DNA from: Cupriavidus sp. P-10
Lineage (GTDB): Bacteria; Pseudomonadota; Gammaproteobacteria; Burkholderiales; Burkholderiaceae
DNA length: 64,000 nucleotides
NCBI RefSeq assembly: GCF_003402535.2
Contig: NZ_AP025172.1
Span: 1,302,001 to 1,366,000, forward strand
Direction of reading: 5' to 3'
Position numbers and translations under genes: made by a program. Positions 1-7,570 of the stretch are shown one piece after another. Below the pieces are notes generated by a model. The model did not search any database, was not told the origin of the DNA, and saw only the letters and a list, made by a program, of their open reading frames with translations. The first letter of the stretch is position 1, and the number at the start of each line of letters is the position of its first letter.

Positions 1-182
1 TTGTTCTACAGGCCCCGCCAGTCCGGTCGCGATCGCAGGCGCGTGAGTTCGTGTGGCCACGGCGAGGCTGGCGGACTCGCTTACGTTAGTCAGTAAGAAG
101 AATAGTGGTAGTCGGGCGGGAAAGACGACGGCAAGGGTCCTCGACACGAATTCGCCGTTGTCACACAAATTGCGGAAGACCC
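1..182. mobile_element. ISL3-type element end at window edge (partial)
   Basis: Positions 160-181 carry an ISL3-type terminal inverted repeat (GTCACACAAATTGCGGAAGA). It differs by one base from the copy at 2101-2122. Its orientation puts the element to the left, so it probably continues outside the window. I recognise no coding sequence in 1-159. The junction with the ISKra4 fragment at 182/183 suggests that an ISL3-type element inserted into, or recombined with, that older element. Confidence 0.5.
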
Positions 183-442
183 CGATCGTTGCTTCAGTCT
201 CACCCGTTTTCCCACCCTCCAGGCGGGCCTCGATGATCAGTCGCATAGCAACTCCGATCGGTTGGCAACGTCGCCAGCATAGCTGATACGGTCAGCGCGC
301 CGGGCGGGCTGGATGGGCTCTTTTCGTTAGAAACTTCGCGGATTCCAAGCACCGTATCCCATCGGGTACGGCGCGGTCATGCCGTCTATGGCGGCGGTCA
401 AGTCAACGGAAATGGCCTCCCACGTTTTGGTTCACTCTCCTG
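183..442 (-). mobile_element. ISKra4-family fragment: N-terminal transposase codons plus outer end
   Basis: These 260 bases match 44844-45103 without gaps and with one visible mismatch (near position 387). In the second copy this stretch encodes the first residues of an ISKra4-family transposase, read on the minus strand, plus the upstream end of the element. Only this end survives here. It is bounded on the left by an ISL3-type end and on the right by unrelated DNA from 443. It cannot encode a working transposase. It forms a direct repeat with the distal copy. Confidence 0.8.
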
Positions 443-533
443 GGAGTGCAAGCAATAGTGTCAATTCACCGGCCGGATTTCTATATTCGATGCGGGTTCC
501 AGCTGGATTCCGGAGTGACAGACTTGCTCCGTT

Positions 534-2046
534 CTACGGTAAGTCGGCGCGCAGGCTTTGCGCGAACCTTCGCATTTCCGCAGCGTCGCAGCGCGAAAGA
601 CGCTTCAACCATCGATCGAACTGCCGCAGACTTCGCCGGTGCATGAGCCCGAGAAACTCCCGCGCGAGGCTGCGGACCTCGCCCACCACGGGTTCGATCT
701 TGCACAGCGCCTGCACGAAGCGCTCGTGGTCCGCGCTCCTGGGCTCCTCCAACGCGAGCTTCCTCCATCCTATAAGCCATTCGAACACGCGCCTGGGCGA
801 CGGGCACGGCATCGTGCGCACGGGTGCCTGGAAAAGAGACTTCTTGCCCTGCGGAAAAAGGAGGCGAATCACGCAATTCCGAACGGCGGCGCGACTGCCC
901 GTATAACCTCGCTGCTTGAGTTCCAGCCAGATCAGTTCAGGAAAGCAACAGCCCTGTGCTCGTTCCTCGATGTAACTGAGATAGGGATCTAAAGGCGTCG
1001 GACCCCGCGCTCTGGGTGCGCGCTCGGGGAATGCCCCCGCGGTGATGAAGTTGCGCACGGTTCGACGGTCGATTGAGAGTCTCGCGCCCGATTCCTTTCA
1101 TCGTGCCGCCCTGGGCGTGTAGCGTCATAACCCGCTCGTACAGCTCCACCCGCGAGGCGCGGCGTTGATCGCTCAGGCGCTGCCATGACCAAAGTGAGTT
1201 GCGGCTCAACTCGCGCTGCCATCCCTGGGTTACGCCACCGACCTCGACTTGCTGCGCGGCTTGGCGCAGTTGCGGTCCGAGTCGGTATAGGAGCCTCTCG
1301 ACGTTGTCCCGCAAATTGCACAGCAGATGCCACCGATCCGAGACCTGCGTGGCTGCAGGCAGCGCGATGTCGACCGCCTCGGAGTAGGCCCCGGACCGGT
1401 CCCTGGCAACAATCTCGATCGATGGGTGCGCACGCATCCACGCGGTCACTGCAATGGCTTCCCTGCCGGCGAACACTTCGATCGGCTCACGTCGTTCCAG
1501 GTCGACGATGATCGTTCCGTACTGGTGACCCCGCGCGATCGCCCAGTCATCGATGCCGACGACCCGCGGTCGTGGTTTGCGTTTGCGCTCAGGAGCTCTG
1601 CGTAACTCCCGCAGCACGGTGTCGGCACTGGTACGCAAGCCGAAGGTGTCAGCAAGCCGGGCGGCCGCCTCACCACCGAGGGCGTGGCCCAGCGCGTGCA
1701 GCGCCCGAGCCTGCGACCGCGTACGACGTTGATACCGACCGGCCAAGGCGTGAATGTTCTCGGCAAAAGTACGACGGGGGCAGTTGGCGTTCGTACACTT
1801 GAAGCGACGCACCTCAATCGCGAGTACGACCCGCTGCTCGAGCATCGGACGTTCTTCCAGCCTGCGCACATAGCGGCCGTGGAGTCGGTGACTCCAACAA
1901 TGGCAGGCAGGACAAGGTGCCGCGCGAACCGTACTGCAGGCTTCGACAGTTATGGTCTCCCCTCGCGCGTCGCTGGAAACGAAGGAAACGAAGCGCTTAC
2001 CCACGCGGGTGAGAATGCGATCGATCCCACCGAGAACCTGGCTCAT
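534..2046 (-). pseudogene. ISL3-family transposase, frameshifted and C-terminally truncated
   Basis: Read leftward from an ATG at 2046, the protein has the ISL3 layout: an N-terminal zinc finger (CPACHCW, then CTNANCPRRTF), a helix-turn-helix region, and a DDE core with VVGIDDWA and ISDRWH-like motifs (here VSDRWHLL). The frame breaks near 1080: after KGIGRE one extra base moves the rest (LSIDRRTVRNFITAG and on) into a second frame that runs to 534. The usual C-terminal block of this family, which ends in a PWSNGQ-type motif, is absent, so the 3' end is also lost. The element is therefore probably immobile unless supplied with transposase in trans. The family call is firm; the exact boundaries are not. 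Confidence 0.85.
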
Positions 2047-2100
2047 GGTAACAACTAACATGGGGCCAGATCGGCCCGAAATCAAGCCCTCGACTCGGCC

Positions 2101-2122
2101 GTCACACAAAGTGCGGAAGACC
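2101..2122 (-). repeat. ISL3 terminal inverted repeat (upstream end)
   Basis: Read on the minus strand this is GGTCTTCCGCACTTTGTGTG followed by AC, lying just upstream of the ISL3 transposase start. The same 22 bases occur in the opposite orientation at 20069-20090, and degenerate versions lie at 160-181 and 6358-6379. It marks the outer end of the element on this side. No matching intact partner was found near 443-534. Confidence 0.75.
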
Positions 2123-2270
2123 CGGATTCCAGAACGCCGGCTTCGGTTCGCTGTACTTCTTCCACACGGACCGCAATTACTTCGGCTTCTTCGGCGGGAA
2201 CGACGAGCAGCCCATCACCATCACCGATGATCAGGTCGCCAGGCCGGACCACCATGCCGTCGATGCAGAC
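2123..2270 (-). pseudogene. RraA-family (HMG/CHA aldolase-like) C-terminal fragment
   Basis: Minus-strand translation gives DGMVVRPGDLIIGDGDGLLV and then a short helical tail, which is the C-terminal part of RraA-like aldolase/decarboxylase proteins. It is about 50 residues with no N-terminal half, cut at 2123 by the ISL3 end and at about 2275 by a Bug-gene fragment on the other strand. Two intact paralogues of the family lie at 3611-4285 and 5327-5974. This is a relic of a rearrangement, not a functional gene. Confidence 0.75.
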
Positions 2271-2281
2271 CGCCAGCCAAC

Positions 2282-2479
2282 ACGCCGAGGCCGGCGCTGG
2301 AGAAGCTGAACACGGCGCTGAACCAGGCCTTGCGAGACCCCGAGCTTCAAAAGGAGTTCTCGGAGCAAGGTTCACTGCCAGTCAAGCCGATGGGTGTGGA
2401 TGAGTACTGGACCTTCGTCAAGAAGCAGATGCCCATCGCTGCAGAACAAGTTCGCATCTCCGGGGCAAAGGCGGACTAG
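2282..2479 (+). pseudogene. Bug/TctC-type binding protein, C-terminal fragment
   Basis: The plus-strand frame from 2282 to a TAG at 2477-2479 reads as the last 65 residues of a Bug (TctC-like) periplasmic solute-binding protein: an ALEKLNTALNQAL helix, DPELQKEF, then WTFVKKQM near the end. No start codon, signal peptide or N-terminal lobe precedes it, because an RraA fragment on the opposite strand begins at once. Intact Bug genes lie at 4317-5300 and 56058-57071, and another fragment is at 6180-6263. Confidence 0.8.
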
Positions 2480-2627
2480 AGACACGCGCCAAGCCCACTC
2501 GCCGAACTCGCGCAGCAGCTTCGATTTCCGGTCGTCGAGCGCTGCGCTGTCGGCTATGCCAAAAACCAGGGCGGTCCTCACTACATCTCGTCGCGCTCAT
2601 TCTGGCCACTCCTTACCCGCTTGACCG

Positions 2628-3524
2628 TCACGAATTGGGATGCGCAAGCGCCAAGGCAGCAACGAACTCTTGCACAACCGGACTCTCGTCGTCAGCTCGT
2701 GTCACAGCCACTAACGTCGCTTGCGTTTGCATATGTGCAATTCGAACAAATGCCACGTCATGTCTATTGACCGCCGCAACCGATGCACCGACCACTGTGA
2801 ATCCCAGTCCGGCAGCCACTAAGCCCAGTGCCGTGTGAATTTCAATGGCTTCGTGCCCCGCCCGTGGATTTCCGCCGGCCTGACGAAGTGCATCCACCAT
2901 CTGGTTAGCGTACCGACTTTGAGGGTCTTTCGGATACTGGATGAGCGCCAACACATCCAGCTCCGAGGCCCGCACCGCCTTGCGTTTCGCTAACGGTGAC
3001 TGAATTGGCACCGCTGCGACGAAAGGGTCGTCAAACAGCTCCGTGTAGGTAAGGTCGCTGGCCCTATCGAACTCCCCTATGTAGCGCGAGATGCCGACGT
3101 CAATTCGGCCACTTCTCAGCAATTCGGGCTGATGCTCGGATAGTTGCTCAATCAGGTCCAACTGAATGCCTGGGAGCTTCTCTCGAAAACGCCGCACGGC
3201 CTCGGGGACCAGGGAGAAGATTGCGGACCGAGTAAATCCAATTCCAAGCCAGCCGAGATTGCCAGCAGCGACCGCCCTTGCCTCCTCATCGAGCCGACGC
3301 ATCTCAGAAAGCAGTTCTTTCGCCCTCGGATAAAGGAATTTTCCCGTGGATGTCAGGGTCATCGGCCGGTTGGACCGGTCGAACACTGGCGCGCCTAACA
3401 ACGACTCAAGCTGCGATATCTGCATGCTGATTGCCGTGGGCGCGACAAACAGGCGACTGGCGGCAGCCACAGCGCTGCCGGCATCCACCACCTCACAGAA
3501 GTACCGCAGCTGCTTCAAGTTCAT
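2628..3524 (-). CDS. LysR-family transcriptional regulator
   Basis: This 298-residue LTTR has an N-terminal winged HTH (from NLKQLRYF to the SRLFVAPTAISMQISQLE helices) and a two-lobed effector domain of typical length. I prefer the start at 3524 (MNLKQL) over an upstream ATG at 3545, because family proteins begin two to four residues before the conserved LxxLRYF. It is transcribed away from the RraA-Bug-RraA operon starting at 3611. The short intergenic gap holds a T-N11-A inverted repeat, so it probably regulates that operon and itself. The inducer is unknown; the neighbours suggest an organic acid. Confidence 0.85.
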   Translation of the reverse strand: MNLKQLRYFCEVVDAGSAVAAASRLFVAPTAISMQISQLESLLGAPVFDRSNRPMTLTSTGKFLYPRAKELLSEMRRLDEEARAVAAGNLGWLGIGFTRSAIFSLVPEAVRRFREKLPGIQLDLIEQLSEHQPELLRSGRIDVGISRYIGEFDRASDLTYTELFDDPFVAAVPIQSPLAKRKAVRASELDVLALIQYPKDPQSRYANQMVDALRQAGGNPRAGHEAIEIHTALGLVAAGLGFTVVGASVAAVNRHDVAFVRIAHMQTQATLVAVTRADDESPVVQEFVAALALAHPNS

Positions 3525-3553
3525 TTTTTTTGAATGTAAGACCAATTTTTGAT

Positions 3554-3571
3554 GTTTGATTCAGTTCAAAC
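3554..3571. promoter_or_regulatory. Putative LysR-type operator (T-N11-A inverted repeat)
   Basis: GTTTGA-N6-TCAAAC, a perfect six-base dyad containing the T-N11-A core bound by LysR-type regulators. It lies between the divergent LysR gene (start 3524) and the RraA gene (start 3611). Its position fits the recognition site of that LysR protein. Binding is inferred. Confidence 0.5.
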
Positions 3572-3610
3572 TTTACTCGAAACTCCATCCATCACACATG
3601 GAGTTATGCA

Positions 3611-4285
3611 ATGGACGGTTCCTCGCCCCCCGCAAAAAGTCTGCTGGACGCAGCTCGTGCCCTCAGCACAGCCGAAATCTCGGACGCGCTCGACTACTTC
3701 AAACTGCCTGGTAGCGCACTCGGCATCGGTCTCCAGGCCGGGGAGCCACGCATCTTTGGCCAAGCCTTTACGGTCGCATTTGTGCCGGTCGACACCGCGA
3801 CGCCAGGGACCGTTGGCGACTACCTGGATGACATCCCTCAAGGCGCAGTCGCCGTCCTAGACAATTCCGGCCGCGTCGACTGCACTGTGTGGGGCGGCAT
3901 CATGAGCAAAATCGCAGAGCACCGCGGTATCGCCGGCACCGTTATCAACGGTGTCTGTCGTGACACTGCAGAAGCCCAAGAGGCCAACTACCCACTCTAC
4001 GCACGCGGGCGATTCATGCGAACTGGCAAAGACCGCGTCCAGGTCAGGGCAGTGGGCGAAGTCGTCAGTCTGGGCGATGTCCGAGTAAAGCCTGGCGACT
4101 ACATCGTTGCAGACGCCGATGGCGTAGTGGTCATACCAGAAGCGCGTGCCGCAGAGGTATTTGACCGCGCCCTTCGCACCCGTGAGGTGGAAGGGAAGAT
4201 TCTCGAAGCCGCACTGGCCGGCACCTCGCTCGGTGAGGCACGACGCCAGTTCGGCTACCACACGCTGCAGCGCACTGGCCACTAA
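3611..4285 (+). CDS. RraA-family aldolase/decarboxylase-like protein
   Basis: A 224-residue member of the RraA / 4-hydroxy-4-methyl-2-oxoglutarate aldolase fold. Visible family features are the early SDALDYF helix, the GVVWGG-like turn (here CTVWGGIMS), the substrate/metal segment GTVINGVCRDTAEA with the conserved Arg-Asp, and the PGDYIVADADGVVVIP strand. Class II enzymes of this kind use a divalent metal to cleave 4-hydroxy-2-oxo acids to pyruvate or to decarboxylate oxaloacetate. Which substrate is used here cannot be read from sequence. It is the first gene after the divergent LysR and is followed by a Bug binding protein and a second paralogue, which suggests an operon for a branched oxo- or hydroxy-acid. 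Confidence 0.8.
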   Translation: MDGSSPPAKSLLDAARALSTAEISDALDYFKLPGSALGIGLQAGEPRIFGQAFTVAFVPVDTATPGTVGDYLDDIPQGAVAVLDNSGRVDCTVWGGIMSKIAEHRGIAGTVINGVCRDTAEAQEANYPLYARGRFMRTGKDRVQVRAVGEVVSLGDVRVKPGDYIVADADGVVVIPEARAAEVFDRALRTREVEGKILEAALAGTSLGEARRQFGYHTLQRTGH

Positions 4286-4316
4286 CGCCACACCCAAAAA
4301 AATTATCGGAGACAAG

Positions 4317-5300
4317 ATGAGCTGGAAGATGTATCCCATGGCCGCGCTCGCAGCTGCTACCGTAGCCTGCGCACTCACTTCTGCAACGGTCGCGGCTGCT
4401 GACGCCTATCCCTGCCCGACCCTGCGTCTCGTTTCGCCGTATCCGCCTGGTGGTACGACAGACATCCTGGCTCGTATTGTGTCGCCCGGGTTGTCCAAGC
4501 GACTCGGCGTGACGGTAATCGTCGACAACAAGGGAGGTGCCAGCAGCAACATCGGCACCGAGTTTGTCTCGCGTGCCAAGCCGGATGGCTGTACCGCATT
4601 GCTCGGAAACAATACCGGGATAGTCATCAACCGGAACCTCTACAAGCTGAAGCTCGACCCAACCCAAGCGCTGGCCCCAGTTGGCGAAGTGGCCTCGGTT
4701 CCCCTCGTTCTCTACGTCAATGCATCGCTTCCGGTGAAGACAGTTGGACAACTGGTCGACCAGGCCAAGGCCGCGCCTGGGAAATACAGCTATGCATCCG
4801 GAGGGAGCGGCAGCCCGCAGCATCTCGCAGGCGAAATGCTGAAGCTCGAGCGTCAGCTCGATATGGTGCACGTTCCCTATCGAGGCCAAGGCCCGGCGCT
4901 GAGCGACGTCATCGCAGGCCAGGTACCCATTGCATTCGAAACGACGACGGCAATCGCGCCTCACATCAAGTCCGGAAAGCTGCGTCTGCTGGCCACCACC
5001 GGAGCTAAGCGTTCAAAGACGCTGCCGGACGTCCCGACGATGCAGGAATCGGGATTCCCTGGCTTTGTCATTGAGAACTGGTACGGCCTGTTCGTACCCG
5101 CCGAAACGCCTGCCCCGCTTATCCAGAGGCTGAACGCAGAACTCAATGCCGTCCTCGCCGAACCCGGCATCGCATCGAAGCTGAACGACTTGGGCTCAGG
5201 CGACGTTCGCGGCACGCCGGCTCAGTTCCGCGCCTTCATCACGAAGGAGATGCCGTACTGGGAATCGCTGGTCAAGCGGTCCGGCGCGAAGGTCGATTAA
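4317..5300 (+). CDS. Bug/TctC-family periplasmic solute-binding protein
   Basis: The start at 4317 follows CGGAGAC and gives a Sec signal peptide of about 29 residues ending near AAADA. The mature part has the family marks: RLVSPYPPGGTTDILAR at the start, then VDNKGGASSNIG, the HVPYRGQGPALSD ligand loop and LPDVPTMQESG. Length (327 residues) is normal. Bug proteins bind small carboxylates or amides in the periplasm, some with TctAB-type transporters, but no tctA or tctB is seen here. Placed between two RraA-type genes, it probably captures the acid those enzymes act on. Confidence 0.85.
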   Translation: MSWKMYPMAALAAATVACALTSATVAAADAYPCPTLRLVSPYPPGGTTDILARIVSPGLSKRLGVTVIVDNKGGASSNIGTEFVSRAKPDGCTALLGNNTGIVINRNLYKLKLDPTQALAPVGEVASVPLVLYVNASLPVKTVGQLVDQAKAAPGKYSYASGGSGSPQHLAGEMLKLERQLDMVHVPYRGQGPALSDVIAGQVPIAFETTTAIAPHIKSGKLRLLATTGAKRSKTLPDVPTMQESGFPGFVIENWYGLFVPAETPAPLIQRLNAELNAVLAEPGIASKLNDLGSGDVRGTPAQFRAFITKEMPYWESLVKRSGAKVD

Positions 5301-5326
5301 GCAACACGAACTCGGGAATATTCGAC

Positions 5327-5974
5327 ATGAACCATCCTGCAACCGCAGACCAGCTTGCGCGACTCGTTCGCCTGGGCACCGCAACCATTCACGAAGCTCA
5401 GGGCCAGCGAGGTGCCGTGGACTCGGCTATTGCCCCCTTGGACCCCTCGATGCGTGTTGCCGGTCCTGCACTGACCCTCGACATCCGGCCTGGCGACAAC
5501 CTGATGATTCACTATGCGCTGACGAAGGCGCGACCAGGCGATGTGCTCGTGGTCGACGCCAAGCAATTCGTCAATGCCGGCCCATGGGGTGATGTGCTTA
5601 CGTTTGCAGCACAGAAAATTGGCATCGCAGGCCTGGTCATCGACGGTGCCGTTCGCGATGCGACAAACATCGTCGAAATGGGCTTCCCGGTATTCTGCCG
5701 CGGCCTCAGCATCCGGGGGACCAACAAGGTACAGCCGGGCCGACTGAACGTGCCAGTTGTGGTTGGTGGCGCGCCAATCAATCCCGGTGACATCATCGTC
5801 GGCGACCGCGATGGCCTTGTTGTCGTAGCAGCTGAGGAACTCCAATCGGTCATCGACGCAAGCGAAGCACGAGAGAAAAAAGAAGCCGGCATGAGGAGGA
5901 AGCTCGAGCAAGGCGCTACGATGGTCGAGCTTCTTGGGCTTCAAGCGACGCTCGATTCATACGGCCTGCGATGA
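5327..5974 (+). CDS. RraA-family aldolase (HMG/CHA aldolase-like)
   Basis: A 215-residue protein, close in length to 4-carboxy-4-hydroxy-2-oxoadipate aldolases (LigK/GalC type). It shows IHEAQGQRGAVD near the N terminus, NAGPWGDVLTFAAQ, the metal/substrate motif GLVIDGAVRDA with Arg-Asp, and NPGDIIVGDRDGLVVV. It matches classical HMG/CHA aldolase more closely than the protein at 3611, for example in the GPWGD loop. It lies 26 bases after the Bug gene and probably shares its transcript. Likely role: retro-aldol cleavage to pyruvate plus an oxo acid, or oxaloacetate decarboxylation; the exact substrate is inferred, not seen. Confidence 0.8.
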   Translation: MNHPATADQLARLVRLGTATIHEAQGQRGAVDSAIAPLDPSMRVAGPALTLDIRPGDNLMIHYALTKARPGDVLVVDAKQFVNAGPWGDVLTFAAQKIGIAGLVIDGAVRDATNIVEMGFPVFCRGLSIRGTNKVQPGRLNVPVVVGGAPINPGDIIVGDRDGLVVVAAEELQSVIDASEAREKKEAGMRRKLEQGATMVELLGLQATLDSYGLR

Positions 5975-6179
5975 CGAACCTTCCGACTAGTACCTGAGCA
6001 GACCAAATAAGGGCAACGAGTCAGAAAACCGTCAGATGGACACAATGACAGCCTTCTGACTTGCTTGCATCATGGCGACGCATTACCGACGAGCGCGGGT
6101 CGGTAAGCGCGAAGCACAAAGCTTGGTTCAATTGCTCAATGACTGTGGTCGGCCTACCTTTCGGCGCGTAGAGGCCGTG

Positions 6180-6263
6180 TCAAACCTCGAGTTCGAAGTT
6201 CGACAAGCCCGCCTCGGCGAACGTCGGAACATCAGGCAGGCTCGGCAGCCGCGAAGCCAAACC
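6180..6263 (-). pseudogene. Bug/TctC-type binding protein, internal fragment
   Basis: Minus-strand translation gives ASRLPSLPDVPTFAEAGLSN and then FELEV followed by a stop. This is the diagnostic LPDVPTFAEAG block found near residues 240-260 of Bug proteins. Both the N-terminal lobe and the C terminus are missing. It is the third Bug-family piece within 4 kb. Confidence 0.7.
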
Positions 6264-6357
6264 TTCATCTGCTCGGTCGCCAGGGTTTGGCGCAGTTGAT
6301 CGATCGCAGCATCGACAGCGCCCACTACTTTGCATCCCGTGGAACAAAGGAAAATTG

Positions 6358-6379
6358 GGCCTTCAGCAGTTTGTGTGAC
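6358..6379 (+). repeat. Degenerate ISL3-type terminal repeat
   Basis: GGCCTTCAGCAGTTTGTGTG followed by AC differs at three positions from the ISL3 end at 20069-20090 and has the same orientation. No transposase remnant follows it directly, so this is probably an isolated scar. Confidence 0.45.
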
Positions 6380-6387
6380 GACGGCAG

Positions 6388-6624
6388 ATGTGCTACCCCG
6401 ACGGCGAGCTGCTGGTCGGACCGGCCGATGTCCGGCTGAGCGAGATCGCCGTCGCGCCGCGCGCGTAGTTCGAGTACTGGCAGCAAATGCGGCCGGTGAT
6501 CGACGTGGTGCCGGGCGCGGGTGGGATGTTTTCGCTGGAGGGGCGGACGAGCCAGAGGTTCCTGACGCGGTCGAAGCTGCTCAGTGATACGGAAGCGGCG
6601 TGGCTGGCCGCGAAGCCTGGCTGA
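6388..6624 (+). pseudogene. Unrecognised broken reading frame
   Basis: From an ATG at 6388 the frame codes 26 residues, meets a TAG at 6466-6468 and continues open for about 51 more residues to a TGA at 6622-6624. Both halves have ordinary high-GC coding character, for example the stretch from FEYWQQMRPVID onward. I do not recognise the family. It starts directly after the ISL3-like scar and probably represents the tail of a gene cut by a rearrangement and then mutated. Confidence 0.3.
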
Positions 6625-6649
6625 TAGCGCCGCCCCTCCTCGCGCCACC

Positions 6650-7468
6650 TCAGGGCCGGAAGAACTCCCGCAAAGCCTTCGCCACCGCTTCTGGATCGTT
6701 CTCCGCCGGGAAATGGCACGCATGCGGAATCCGCACCAGCCGCGCGTGCGGCATCTCGCGCGCGAAGCGTTCGGCGTGCTCGACCTGCTGGAACGGGTCA
6801 TCCTCGCCCCAGATCAGCAGCTTGGGGATCTGCGACTCGCGCAACGCCGGCACCAATGCCTGCGTATAGCGGTTGTCCGCCGCGGCGGCGAGCGCAATCC
6901 AGTTCCGCGCCACCCGCGCCTGCAGCCATGGCGCCAGGTATTCCTCCACCCGCACGGGCGTGGCCGCGCGGTCCAGGCAGCGCGTGATAGCGATGCGCCG
7001 CGCCGCCACCAGTTCTTCATGCGTGGTGGCGGCGGCTACGGCGGGGTCGCGGTAGCGCGCCACGGCAGGCACCGGCCACGAGTCATACATCACGGCATTG
7101 AGCAGCGCGAGGTGGCTGACGCCGATGTTGCCATGCACCATCAGGTGCTGCGCGATGCCGCCGCCGATGTCGTGCGCCGCCACCCCGACCGGGCCGGCAA
7201 TCCCAAGCGCGTCAGCAAACCGTTCCACCCAGCCCGCCAGCGCCGGGACCGATGCGGTCTCGACCGTCAGTTCGCCATCGGAGTGCCCGAGCCCGGGCAG
7301 ATCCACGGCCACGCAATAGAGTCCGGCGGCGGCTACATCATCCAGCACGGGCTGCCATACGCGGCTCCAGAAAGTGCCGTGGATCATCAGCACCACGGGA
7401 TCCGCCGGATCCCCGGCGCTGAGATAGCTGGTGGCGACGCCGTCCACGTCGATCGTCAGTCTTTGCAT
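6650..7468 (-). CDS. Alpha/beta hydrolase with Asp nucleophile
   Basis: A 272-residue alpha/beta hydrolase (start taken at 7468; an in-frame ATG at 7483 is possible). The oxyanion segment is MIHGTFW (about residue 30). The nucleophile elbow reads AHDIGGG, putting Asp100 where esterases have Ser. The acid Asp224 (GEDDP) and His252 (HACHF) complete a triad. An Asp nucleophile is characteristic of haloalkane and fluoroacetate dehalogenases and some related hydrolases, so a dehalogenase-like or epoxide-hydrolase-like role is possible. It lies about 100 bases downstream of an MHS transporter gene on the same strand and may be co-transcribed with it. The substrate is unknown. Confidence 0.75.
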   Translation of the reverse strand: MQRLTIDVDGVATSYLSAGDPADPVVLMIHGTFWSRVWQPVLDDVAAAGLYCVAVDLPGLGHSDGELTVETASVPALAGWVERFADALGIAGPVGVAAHDIGGGIAQHLMVHGNIGVSHLALLNAVMYDSWPVPAVARYRDPAVAAATTHEELVAARRIAITRCLDRAATPVRVEEYLAPWLQARVARNWIALAAAADNRYTQALVPALRESQIPKLLIWGEDDPFQQVEHAERFAREMPHARLVRIPHACHFPAENDPEAVAKALREFFRP

Positions 7469-7570
7469 GTCATTGCCTCGCATTCTTGAGGTTGAAAAGG
7501 ATTGTGCGCCGGCTCTGCCGGCAGCAACAGCCAGCTCGCATGGGCGGCTGGCCGTCCGCGCTTGCCGCGG

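Larger units (their letters stand above)
5975..6649. other. Intergenic debris between two gene groups
   Basis: No intact gene. The stretch holds a minus-strand Bug fragment (6180-6263), an ISL3-like degenerate terminal repeat (6358-6379) and an unrecognised broken reading frame (6388-6624). The remainder (5975-6179) shows nothing I can assign. It looks like an old recombination boundary. Confidence 0.6.

Noticed and set aside
443..533. Left terminal repeat of the ISL3 element
   Set aside because: No match to the 22-base repeat could be found here, consistent with loss of this end together with the transposase C terminus.
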